Shown here: one piece after another, positions 35,267-42,615 of the stretch
Position numbering within the stretch: position 1 is the stretch's first letter
Layout: every line of letters begins with the position of its first letter
Assembly (NCBI GenBank): GCA_016220085.1
Contig: JACRIN010000047.1
Location: forward strand, 1 to 50,264
Source: Planctomycetota bacterium
GTDB lineage: Bacteria > Planctomycetota > UBA1135 > GCA-002686595
DNA: 50,264 bases
Reading direction: 5' to 3'
Translations under genes and position numbers: made by a program
Notes under the pieces: generated by a model
Told to the model about the DNA's origin: nothing
Database searches by the model: none
Seen by the model: only the letters and a program-made list of their open reading frames with translations

Positions 35267-35775
35267 GGCGCGGCGAGCGCGTCGCGAACGGCCTGCGAAA
35301 CGTACGAGCGGAACGCCGGCTCGTCGTCGTAGCAAGTCCAAACGTCGTCGAGCCGCCGGTACGCGACGTCTTTGCCTCCGGCGCGGCGCACGACGACGAC
35401 GTTCGAGCTCGTGAGCTCGTAGTCGTCCGTGTAGTGCGCGTTCGGCGCGTCCTCGAAGTCGATCGACGACCACCGCACCCGACCCGCGGCGACCTCGTCG
35501 GCGAGATCCTGCTCGACGACCGATTGCGACAGTGCGCCGATCTTGCGACACGTTGGACAGCGCAGCGCGCCGTGGAAGTTGATTACCGCGACGCCATCGG
35601 CGATCAGCGTCGGCGCGGTCGCCGGGTCCTGCGCAGTCGCGTCGGACGAACTCGCTTCGGTCGCAGTCGCACGCGTGGCCGCGGACTCGGCGCGCCACGT
35701 GCGCCAGCCCCAAGCTCCGACGCTCGCGCACACCAGGAACAACAGGACGAGGCGTAGCACGTTGAGAGACTTCAT
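35263..35775 (-). CDS. arsF: ArsF-family exported thioredoxin-like protein
   Basis: 170 residues. An N-terminal signal/anchor (residues about 5-24, LRLVLLFLVCASVGAWGW) leads to a thioredoxin-like domain from about residue 58 with FHGALRCPTCRKIGAL, a CPTC redox motif, then VRWSSIDFEDAPNAHYTDDYEL and SNVVVVRRAGGKD. This is the pattern of the ArsF-type proteins (annotated as nitrophenyl-compound nitroreductase subunit ArsF) that sit next to ArsG. It lies 25 bp from the small thioredoxin and overlaps arsG. Likely works in the periplasm. Family naming is from memory of such clusters. Confidence 0.75.
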   Translation of the reverse strand: MKSLNVLRLVLLFLVCASVGAWGWRTWRAESAATRATATEASSSDATAQDPATAPTLIADGVAVINFHGALRCPTCRKIGALSQSVVEQDLADEVAAGRVRWSSIDFEDAPNAHYTDDYELTSSNVVVVRRAGGKDVAYRRLDDVWTCYDDEPAFRSYVSQAVRDALAAP

Positions 35776-35800
35776 CGGGGTTCCCCTCGCGTGTGCGCCG

Positions 35801-36034
35801 TCAGGCGAGCAGCTTCTCGAGCTCGTCGACGCTGGGCGCGCGCCCCTGCACGATGACCTTGCCGTCGACGATTAAGGCCGGAGTCATCATCACGCCGAAG
35901 TCGGCGAACTTCATGACGTCGGTGATCTTCTCGAGCTCGAACTCGACTCCGAGCCTCTGCGCGGCTTGCACCGTGTTGTCGGAGAGCTTGTGGCACTTGG
36001 GGCAACCGGTGCCGAGGACCTTGATGGCTTTCAT
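35801..36034 (-). CDS. Small thioredoxin-like redox protein (arsenic operon)
   Basis: 77 residues, MKAIKVLGTGCPKCHKLSDN: a CPKC active site near the N-terminus (residues 11-14), followed by MMTPALIVDGKVIVQGRAPSVDELEKLL, the cis-proline and C-terminal helix of the thioredoxin_3 family. Such minimal thioredoxins accompany ArsP-type permeases in metalloid and copper operons. It lies between the permease (38 bp) and arsF (25 bp) on the same strand. It probably provides or carries reducing equivalents in the cytoplasm. Confidence 0.88.
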   Translation of the reverse strand: MKAIKVLGTGCPKCHKLSDNTVQAAQRLGVEFELEKITDVMKFADFGVMMTPALIVDGKVIVQGRAPSVDELEKLLA

Positions 36035-36072
36035 GGCGATGTCTCGTGGAGTGATCTGCGAACGAACCAGGT

Positions 36073-37410
36073 TCAAACGAAGAGGCCGAAGAGCCAACCG
36101 GTGAGCGTCGCGAAGCCGACGACGAGCGCGCAGAACGCGAGCGTCTTCTTCGCGCCCATGACCGAGTAGAGGACGAGCATGCTCGGCAGGCTGAGCGCCG
36201 GCCCAGCGAGCAGCAGTGCGAGCGCGGGACCCTTGCCCATGCCGCTGCCGATCAGCCCCTGCACGATCGGGATCTCGGTCAGCGTCGCGAAGTACATCAA
36301 CGCGCCGGCGAGGGAGCTCAGGAAGTTCGCGGCGAGCGAGTTGCCGCCGACCGCGCCGGCGACCCACGCCGACGGGACCAGTCCTTCGTGGCCCGGGCGT
36401 CCGAGCAGCAGGCCCGCGACGAACACGCCGCCGAGCAACAGCGGCGCGATCTGCTTCGTGAACTCCCACGTCGCGTCGAACCAGTCGCGGAGCTCTCCCT
36501 CGGACGTCGCGGTGATCACGCCGAGCGCGGCGATGCCGAGCGCGAATGCCCACGTCGGCTCGTCGGGCGCCGCGAAGACCACGACGGCGACTGCGGCGAC
36601 GGACGCGACGAGCTTCCACCACGCGACGCCGAACCACACGCGGAGCGCGAGCGCCAACCCGAGCGCGCCGAGCGAAGTCAGGATCCACTTGACCTTGGCG
36701 ACGCTCGCGTAGAGGCCGGCTTCGCGCTCGGCCTCGCTCCACGTCGCGAAGATCAGGATCGCCGCCATCAGGCCGAACCAGACGGCGGTCTGCGCCAACG
36801 AGCGGGCCGCGGCGACCGCGTGCGCCGGAGCTGCGACGCGCTGCCGCTCCGCTTCGTCGCGCCGGAACAACGCCGCCATGGAGAGGCCGATCACGACCGC
36901 GAAGCCGATCGCTCCGATCGCGCGCGCCGCGCCGATGTCGAAGCCGAGCACCCGCGCCGTCAGCACGATCGCGAGCACGTTGATCGCTGGGCCGGAGTAC
37001 AGGAACGCCGACGCCGGCCCGAGGCCGGCGCCCATGCGCCAGATGCCGGCAAACAGCGGCAGCACCGTGCACGAGCAGACCGCGAGCAGCGTGCCCGCGA
37101 CCGACGCCACGCCGTAGGCGACCGGCCGCGACGCGCCCGCGCCGAGATAGCGCATCACGCTCTCGCGCCGCACGAACACGCCGATCGCGCCGGCGATGAA
37201 GAACGCGGGGAGGAGGCAAAGGACGACGTGCTCGCGCGTGTACCAACGGACGAGCTGCAGACCTTCGTTCACCGCGCCGTCGAAGCGCGCTTGGCCGACC
37301 GGGAGGAAGTACGCCGCCAGGAAGGCCGCGAGCAAACCCGCGCCGATCCCGAGCTGCTTACGCGCTTCCGGGCCGAGCGTGCGCGGACTCGCGGCGACTT
37401 TGGGTTGCAT
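36073..37410 (-). CDS. ArsP/SO_0444-type permease
   Basis: 445 residues, about ten hydrophobic segments in two halves. The first half has VASVAGTLLAVCSCTVLPLFAGI, the conserved C-x-C type motif of ArsP (DUF318), which binds trivalent organoarsenicals, and AFLYSGPAINVLAI; the second has GPALALLLAGPALSLPSMLVL. The family exports methylarsenite-type compounds (ArsP) or copper/zinc (SO_0444-type); the adjacent arsR, arsF and arsG make an arsenical role more likely. It starts 9 bp after the arsR stop and is probably co-transcribed. Confidence 0.85.
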   Translation of the reverse strand: MQPKVAASPRTLGPEARKQLGIGAGLLAAFLAAYFLPVGQARFDGAVNEGLQLVRWYTREHVVLCLLPAFFIAGAIGVFVRRESVMRYLGAGASRPVAYGVASVAGTLLAVCSCTVLPLFAGIWRMGAGLGPASAFLYSGPAINVLAIVLTARVLGFDIGAARAIGAIGFAVVIGLSMAALFRRDEAERQRVAAPAHAVAAARSLAQTAVWFGLMAAILIFATWSEAEREAGLYASVAKVKWILTSLGALGLALALRVWFGVAWWKLVASVAAVAVVVFAAPDEPTWAFALGIAALGVITATSEGELRDWFDATWEFTKQIAPLLLGGVFVAGLLLGRPGHEGLVPSAWVAGAVGGNSLAANFLSSLAGALMYFATLTEIPIVQGLIGSGMGKGPALALLLAGPALSLPSMLVLYSVMGAKKTLAFCALVVGFATLTGWLFGLFV

Positions 37411-37419
37411 CGTGCGCTC

Positions 37420-37713
37420 CTACTTGCGCGCGACGCAGCTCAAGAGCTCGAGCACGCAGCCGAGCGCGACGCTGTAGAACACTCGGGCGCCGCGCCGCTC
37501 CGAGCGCAGGACGCCGGCGGCTTTGAGCACCGCGAGGTGGTTGGACATCGTCGACATGTCGCAGCCGGCGAGCTCGGTCAACTCGCAGACGCAGCGCTCG
37601 CCGTCACCGATCTCCGCGACGACCATCGTGCGCGTCGGGTGACCGAGCGCTTTGAACACCTCCGCCGCGCCAGTGAACGAACCCGGCTTGGCGCAACACG
37701 TCGACGCTTTCAT
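37420..37713 (-). CDS. arsR: ArsR/SmtB-family metalloregulator
   Basis: 97 residues from MKASTCC. Winged-helix: FKALGHPTRTMVVAEI, GERCVCELTELAGCDMSTMSNHLAVLKAAGVL. CVC in helix alpha3 is the As(III)/Sb(III)-binding pattern of ArsR, and a CC pair sits at residues 6-7, giving extra candidate ligands. An alternative ATG at 37734 (MTKDDLTMKAS) lies just inside the promoter palindrome. I prefer 37713 because AAGGA precedes it. It is the first gene of the operon and likely represses it until a metalloid binds. Confidence 0.9.
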   Translation of the reverse strand: MKASTCCAKPGSFTGAAEVFKALGHPTRTMVVAEIGDGERCVCELTELAGCDMSTMSNHLAVLKAAGVLRSERRGARVFYSVALGCVLELLSCVARK

Positions 37714-37733
37714 CGTGAGGTCATCCTTGGTCA

Positions 37734-37743
37734 TTTGGCCAAA
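37734..37743. promoter_or_regulatory. Candidate ArsR operator palindrome
   Basis: TTTGGCCAAA is a perfect 10-bp palindrome directly upstream of the likely arsR start, in the expected place for autoregulation. ArsR operators are usually longer imperfect repeats, so this is only a candidate. Confidence 0.35.
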
Positions 37744-37868
37744 CCGCAAACCTGGACGGAGTGGGCAGTCGCGGTCCGGCAAGTTCGTAGCGCGCTGCGA
37801 CCGTCCGCGTCGGAGTTCGGCGTGAGCGGATTCGATCGCCGAAGCCGCGTCGCGCGCCGCCGCCCCGC

Positions 37869-37936
37869 GCGCACGCGGTGGTCGAGCTCAAGACCCTGAT
37901 CGAATGCCTGCGCGAGCAGGTCCAGAACGTCGAATA
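37869..37936 (+). repeat. Right copy of the 68-bp direct repeat (orphan yicC 3' end)
   Basis: 66 of 68 bases match the end of yicC (34481-34548) in the same orientation, 3388 bp downstream, and it still ends in a stop (TAG 37935-37937), encoding VVELKTLIECLREQVQNVE. It has no gene of its own upstream. Together the two copies look like the attachment-site duplication left when a cassette inserts at the 3' end of a gene. Confidence 0.95.
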
Positions 37937-37973
37937 GCGCGTTGCGTTCGGGCGGGCCGGCGCAAGAGGCGGC

Positions 37974-39197
37974 ATGAGCCTGATCCTCGCGTGCCTGCTC
38001 CAAAGCCCGAATCTCGAGCCGATCTACACGATCGGCGGGCCGTGGTTCGGGCAGTCGCTCGTTCGAGTGTCGGACCAGGACGGAGATCGCCGGGACGACC
38101 TGGCGGTTGGATCGGTGCCGTTGACCGGAAGCGGCGGACGCTGTTCGGTCGTGTATCTCTACTCGACGCGCGACTTCAAGTTGCTTGCGACGCTGCGTGG
38201 TTCGACTTGCGACGCGAGGCCGGTGGCTGCGATCCCTGCGACACCCATCTGGCCGAAGGGCGCGCTCGTCATCTCGAACGAGGACTCCGGCTACGAAGTT
38301 CTGTCGCTGCACGACGCTCGGGTCCGTTGGAAGCGCGTCGGTGTGAGGCCGTGCATGTTGAACTCTAGCGCCGCCGAGACCGTCGGCGATGTCGACGGCG
38401 ACGGAGTGGGCGACTTCGCCGGGGTCGTGCGTGCCCCTGGCGGCGACGTGCACGTCGAGCTGTTCTCGGGGCTGGCGGGCGTCGTGCGCTGGGTCTCGCG
38501 CGATGTGTGGGGCTCGCTCGTGACACCGCGGCTCTGCGTCGCGCCCGACTTCGACGGTGATGGGATTGGAGAACTGTGGATGGTTGAAGGAGCCGGCGCG
38601 ACGGCGCTCGACACCACTCGCGTGGAGCTCCTCTCCGGACGTTCGGGTCAGTCGATTCTGGCCGTGCTCCATCCGCACGAAAGTTCGGGGCGCTCGGAGG
38701 CGGTGGCGAGCATCCCGGACATCGACGGCGATCGCGTTGCCGACTTGGCTCTCGGGTTCGAGGTGGAGGGCTCGACCGCGAATCCGCCTTCTGGTTGGGT
38801 CGATGTGTTGTCCGGCGCCACTGGCGAGACGATTTTCCGCGTCGATGCTCGGCGCGGAGACGGCGAGTTCGGCGCGCACCTCGCGGCCTCGCGCGCAGCG
38901 CCGTGTCCCCGTTGGGCCATCGCGGCGCACGGGGACCTCTGGTTCGACGCTCCGGGCTGTGTGGTCATCGTCGAACGTGGTGCGCGCGAGCCATTCGCTC
39001 GGTTCGCGCCCAAGGGACGTGCTCGCGGTTTCGGGGCAGCGCTGGAGTTCGTCCCCGATCTCGACGGCGACGGCTTCGAGGAACTCGCGGCGACCGCGCT
39101 CGAATGGGAGTGGGAGGAGGCGGACGACGGCTTCGTGACGATTCTCGATGGCGGTTCGCTGAGCGTGATTCGCGAACTCCGTCCGCCGGCGTGGTGA
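37974..39197 (+). CDS. FG-GAP/integrin-alpha repeat protein
   Basis: 407 residues with about five FG-GAP-like blades containing calcium-loop motifs: DQDGDRRDDLAVG (about 34-46), VGDVDGDGVGDFAGV, APDFDGDGIGELWMV, IPDIDGDRVADLALG and VPDLDGDGFEELAATA. The first residues (MSLILACLLQSPNLEPIYT) may be a short, poorly formed signal peptide. Such proteins fold as beta-propellers, often on the cell surface. Three cysteine pairs are scattered. RBS AAGAGG sits about 5 bp before the ATG. It starts 37 bp after the right yicC repeat, so it may be the gene that originally followed yicC. Confidence 0.85.
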   Translation: MSLILACLLQSPNLEPIYTIGGPWFGQSLVRVSDQDGDRRDDLAVGSVPLTGSGGRCSVVYLYSTRDFKLLATLRGSTCDARPVAAIPATPIWPKGALVISNEDSGYEVLSLHDARVRWKRVGVRPCMLNSSAAETVGDVDGDGVGDFAGVVRAPGGDVHVELFSGLAGVVRWVSRDVWGSLVTPRLCVAPDFDGDGIGELWMVEGAGATALDTTRVELLSGRSGQSILAVLHPHESSGRSEAVASIPDIDGDRVADLALGFEVEGSTANPPSGWVDVLSGATGETIFRVDARRGDGEFGAHLAASRAAPCPRWAIAAHGDLWFDAPGCVVIVERGAREPFARFAPKGRARGFGAALEFVPDLDGDGFEELAATALEWEWEEADDGFVTILDGGSLSVIRELRPPAW

Positions 39198-39320
39198 GCT
39201 CCGTTCGCAGCACGCAAAGCGCGCGAGAGATCGACTCGACGGAGGCTCTCACACGTCGCTGGCTCCATACGGACCGTTGACGTCCGCGGGACGACTCGAT
39301 GCGCCCTGAGCGAACGGAAA

Positions 39321-39346
39321 GGGCCGATCGCTCGGGCGATCGGCCC
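39321..39346. terminator. Bidirectional intrinsic terminator
   Basis: GGGCCGATCGC (39321-39331), loop TCGG, GCGATCGGCCC (39336-39346): a perfect 11-bp stem with a tetraloop, between the converging FG-GAP and deiminase genes. On the minus strand it is followed by TTTCC, a short T-tract; on the plus strand there is no clear T-tract. It stands about 60 bp after the deiminase stop. Confidence 0.8.
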
Positions 39347-39406
39347 CACTCAGCGTCTCTCACGCCGCTCGCTCGCGCTGGGCGGGCGAGCCGCGCGTGA
39401 ACTCGC

Positions 39407-41455
39407 TCACGGGCAGTTCTTGTAGAGCGTCGCGACCGACACGTAGTCGCAGAAGGACTCTTGCGTCGCACGCTCGGCGTAGAGCATGAACGTCAAGCGA
39501 CCGTTCGCGTCGATGTAGTTCGCGAGGTTCTGACGGATGTGGACCTCGAGTCGGCCGTCCGCGTTGCCCGAGTAGTTCGCGGCATACGCGTTGGCGCCGA
39601 GGACGCCCTTCGCGTCGCTCCAGTTGTTCGCGACGTTGTCCCAGACGTAGAGCTCCATCTGCAGGCAGTCGTCGCCGTAGCCTTCCCACAAGAGCTCGAG
39701 ATCGACGATGCACGACGGTGCTTCGGCGATCAGGAATTCGAACACGTGGGTCGACTCCGAGCCCGAGGTCGGGATCGGGGACACGTAGCGGTTCGCGTCG
39801 GCGTCGCCGCCGGTCGCGTTGGAGCTCGCGATCTGCGCGTACGCGCCGGGCTTGAGCACTTCGATCTCGGTCGCAACCGTCGGCGGGTAGCGGACGCCGT
39901 TGACGGCGCTCCACGCGGTCGAGGAAGCGCCCCACGCCCACTTGTTGACGCCCGCGCCCGTGCCGAAGTCGTAGACCTTGCGGCGCGTGCGCGTCATCTC
40001 GAAGTTGGTGGTGCTGTCGGCGGTCGCGCTGTTGCCGAGGTTGTCGTACGCGACGGCGCGCACCTTGGCGTTCGGCGTCGACTTCAGCGGGATCTTCCAC
40101 GAGTAGTGGCCGGTGTCGGGCAGACCCGCGGCGATCAGGAACGGATACGTCGCGCCGCCGTCGGTGGAGTAGAAGAGGTCGACCGAGCTGACCGTCTCGT
40201 CGTCGGTCGCCGACCATTGCAGGTCGTAGGTCTGCGCCATCGCGAGGGCTTCACCGCCGTCGGGATTGATGACGTGCACGCTCGGGTTCAGGTCGGTGTA
40301 GCGCGGCACCTGCATCACGATGCAGTGGATCGCGCCGGCCGACGGGATGATGCTGTAGCAGTTGATCGGGACGAGCGTGACGCCCGGGCCCGCCGCGGCT
40401 TGCCACGCGGCCGCGGCCGCTGCGTCGTCCGCCGCGTACGAGGGGTTCCCGCTCGCGTACGAGATCGTGAAGATGCGGTCGTTGACGCGGAACGCGTTGG
40501 TGTACGTGTAGTGCGTCGAGCCGACGTTCCACGCGGGCGTGCGGTGCACGGTGAAGCCGAGCGCTTGCATGTACGGCACCGCGTTGTTGGTCACCGCGAT
40601 CGCGGTCGCGTTCGAGCCGGGCTTGAACTCCGAGATGATGCACGTGTGGTCGTCGACCAGGTACATCCACATGTCGATGTGACCGGTGCCGTCCACCGAC
40701 GACGGCAGGCGCGGCATGATGTGCAGCGTGTCGATGCCCTGGTACAGCCGGTAGAGATCCGCGATCTGGGTGTTGGTGAGATCGGCGTTGTCGGTGTTGA
40801 TCAGCGACGTGATGAAGCCCGAGCGGTTCGGGCCCGGCTGGAAGTTGCCGCCCGAGTAGTAGAGGCCCATCGGGTAGGGCGGCACGATGTAGTGATTGTT
40901 CGCGAGCAGCGTCGGGACGAAGTTGTCGAGCGGACGCGTCGGGTAGTAGTGGCTGTCGGCGATGGTCAGCGTGTTCGACTGCCACACGAAGTGCGGACCG
41001 TAGTCGCGCAGCCAGACCGAGTCCGTCGGCTCGATGAAGAACACGACCTTGCTGAGGTCGGCGCCCGCGGCGGCGAACGCGTTCGACGCGGTCGTCTGTT
41101 GCGCGGCGCTGGAGACGACGACGTACGCCTTCTCGTCGTAGGCCGGGCTGCCGGTCAGCGCGGCGACGCACGCGACGACCACGTTCCCGTAGCCCGTCGT
41201 GTAGCGGAAGATCACGCCATCGCACGGGCTGTACTCGGGCGGCGACGCGATCAGGCCGGAAGTCGGCGGCATGTCGGAAGCGCCGAGGCTCGGCTTGACC
41301 GAGAAGGGCACGAGCTTCTGATTCGGATCGTCGGCCGGAGTTCCGCCTTCGCGCCAGCGCGGCAGCAGTACCTCCTGGTCTTGCGGCGCGGACGTCGCCG
41401 AACCCGTGAGCGAGGAGAGAGCCAGAATCGTCAGAGCGAGAGAGTTTCTGAGCAT
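39407..41455 (-). CDS. Secreted agmatine-deiminase/peptidylarginine-deiminase-family enzyme with C-terminal beta domains
   Basis: 682 residues from ATG 41455 (a GTG at 41464 would add MSP). Signal peptide MLRNSLALTILALSSLTGSATSA. Residues about 50-385 are a PAD_porph-type amidinotransferase-fold domain: WLRDYGPHFVW, GGNFQPG, GHIDMWMYL and GAIHCIVMQVPR with a catalytic Cys near 378. The rest (about 390-682) is beta-rich: GGEALAMAQTYDLQWSATDDETVSSVDLFYS, an Ig-like domain, then VYDFGTGAG and a further beta-sandwich ending in KNCP. Agmatine deiminases are usually cytoplasmic and about 370 residues; a secreted one with appended domains suggests extracellular guanidino chemistry. Substrate (agmatine or peptidylarginine) is open. 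Confidence 0.82.
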   Translation of the reverse strand: MLRNSLALTILALSSLTGSATSAPQDQEVLLPRWREGGTPADDPNQKLVPFSVKPSLGASDMPPTSGLIASPPEYSPCDGVIFRYTTGYGNVVVACVAALTGSPAYDEKAYVVVSSAAQQTTASNAFAAAGADLSKVVFFIEPTDSVWLRDYGPHFVWQSNTLTIADSHYYPTRPLDNFVPTLLANNHYIVPPYPMGLYYSGGNFQPGPNRSGFITSLINTDNADLTNTQIADLYRLYQGIDTLHIMPRLPSSVDGTGHIDMWMYLVDDHTCIISEFKPGSNATAIAVTNNAVPYMQALGFTVHRTPAWNVGSTHYTYTNAFRVNDRIFTISYASGNPSYAADDAAAAAAWQAAAGPGVTLVPINCYSIIPSAGAIHCIVMQVPRYTDLNPSVHVINPDGGEALAMAQTYDLQWSATDDETVSSVDLFYSTDGGATYPFLIAAGLPDTGHYSWKIPLKSTPNAKVRAVAYDNLGNSATADSTTNFEMTRTRRKVYDFGTGAGVNKWAWGASSTAWSAVNGVRYPPTVATEIEVLKPGAYAQIASSNATGGDADANRYVSPIPTSGSESTHVFEFLIAEAPSCIVDLELLWEGYGDDCLQMELYVWDNVANNWSDAKGVLGANAYAANYSGNADGRLEVHIRQNLANYIDANGRLTFMLYAERATQESFCDYVSVATLYKNCP

Positions 41456-41723
41456 TGGGGACACCTAGTTGGGAGCGACGGCAAGCGCGCTCGCGCCTGC
41501 TTCTCGTTGCGGAGCACTCGATAGGCCGGGGATCTAGTGACCCCAGCCTCGCCGCCGACGCGAGATCCCGAAATCCGCACGCGTACCCGGCTCGACTGCG
41601 CCCTTGGGCGCATTGGCTCGAGCCGCCGAACCGCTCCACGGGCTCGCGGAGGGCTTCCTACGGAATCCGCTTGCCCGAATCGGGCGCGCTGCCTATCCCT
41701 CGCGCTCCCTCTCGGAGATCGCC

Positions 41724-42296
41724 GTGACCGAACGCCAAGCCAACGTCAAGCCCGGGAAGATGCTCGTGATCTCCGGTCCGTCCGGATCGGGCAAGACCAC
41801 GATCTGCAAGCAGCTCCTCCAAGACCCGCGCGTGCAGTTCAGCGTCTCCGCGACGACGCGCGCGCCGCGCACCGGCGAGGTCGACGGACGCGACTACCAC
41901 TTCACGTCGAAGGAGCGCTTTCGCGAGATGATCGCGCAGGGCGCTTTCATCGAGCACGCCGAGGTCTTCGGCAATCTGTACGGCACGCCGCGCGCGCCGA
42001 TGGAGGAGGCGCTGAAGCAGGGACGCGTCTACCTGCTCGAAATCGACGTGCAGGGCGCGCTGCAGCTCAAAGAGCTCGGCGTCCCCGGCGTGTACGTGTT
42101 CATCGCGCCGCCGGACTTCGACGAATTGCGTCGACGGCTGGTCGAGCGGCGCACCGACGCACCCGACGTGATCGAGCGGCGGCTGCGCAAGTCGGAGGAC
42201 GAGTTCCGCGAGCGCCATCGCTACGATCACATCGTGATCAACGACGAGCTCGGCCGAGCGGTGGGCGAAGTGCGCCGGCTCGTCGGGCTCGACTGA
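41724..42296 (+). CDS. gmk: Guanylate kinase
   Basis: 190 residues from GTG 41724, preceded by GGAG; the longer frame from 41604 lacks family similarity. Phosphorylates GMP with ATP. P-loop MLVISGPSGSGKTT, then VSATTRAPRTGEVDGRDYHF (GMP-binding), GNLYGTP, YLLEIDVQGALQLK and RRLRKSEDEF are all in place. In many bacteria yicC-gmk-rpoZ-coaBC are neighbours; here gmk is 7.2 kb from yicC and no rpoZ is visible after it. Confidence 0.96.
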   Translation: MTERQANVKPGKMLVISGPSGSGKTTICKQLLQDPRVQFSVSATTRAPRTGEVDGRDYHFTSKERFREMIAQGAFIEHAEVFGNLYGTPRAPMEEALKQGRVYLLEIDVQGALQLKELGVPGVYVFIAPPDFDELRRRLVERRTDAPDVIERRLRKSEDEFRERHRYDHIVINDELGRAVGEVRRLVGLD

Positions 42297-42615
42297 GCCC
42301 GGCCGCGCGAATCGGTCGACGGTCACCTCGGCGCGGGCGGGATCACGGGCCCCGTGTTCGGCGGGGGCCTCCTCGCGCTCGCGACCAGGCAGCCCGAGCC
42401 CGCGCTCGCACCGGTCACGTTCGCGCCGGTCACGTTCGCGATCGAGCGAGCTCGCGATCGGGCGCCGCGAACGAGCTCCTCTTCCCGATCGGCTGCTCGT
42501 TCGCGCTCTACGTCATCGAAGCGTTCGGCCGCCACGCGTCGGCGGCGCCGGCTGAGCGACCGTTGGCCTACGGACACAGCGGCGCCGCCCCGCGGCGGAG
42601 CGGCGCCTTGCGACA
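42297..42615. other. Gene-poor gap after gmk
   Basis: 319 bp without a supported gene. CCGGTCACGTTCGCG occurs twice in tandem near 42410-42440. A plus-strand stretch translates as LLFPIGCSFALYVIEAFGRH in a frame that has no start nearby; it may be a gene fragment but is too short to name. Confidence 0.5.
42581..42607. terminator. Hairpin, possible terminator between converging genes
   Basis: GGCGCCGC (42581-42588) pairs perfectly with GCGGCGCC (42600-42607) around an 11-nt GC-rich loop, just before the stop of the minus-strand gene at 42616 and after gmk. There is no T-tract, so termination is plausible but not proved. Confidence 0.4.
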
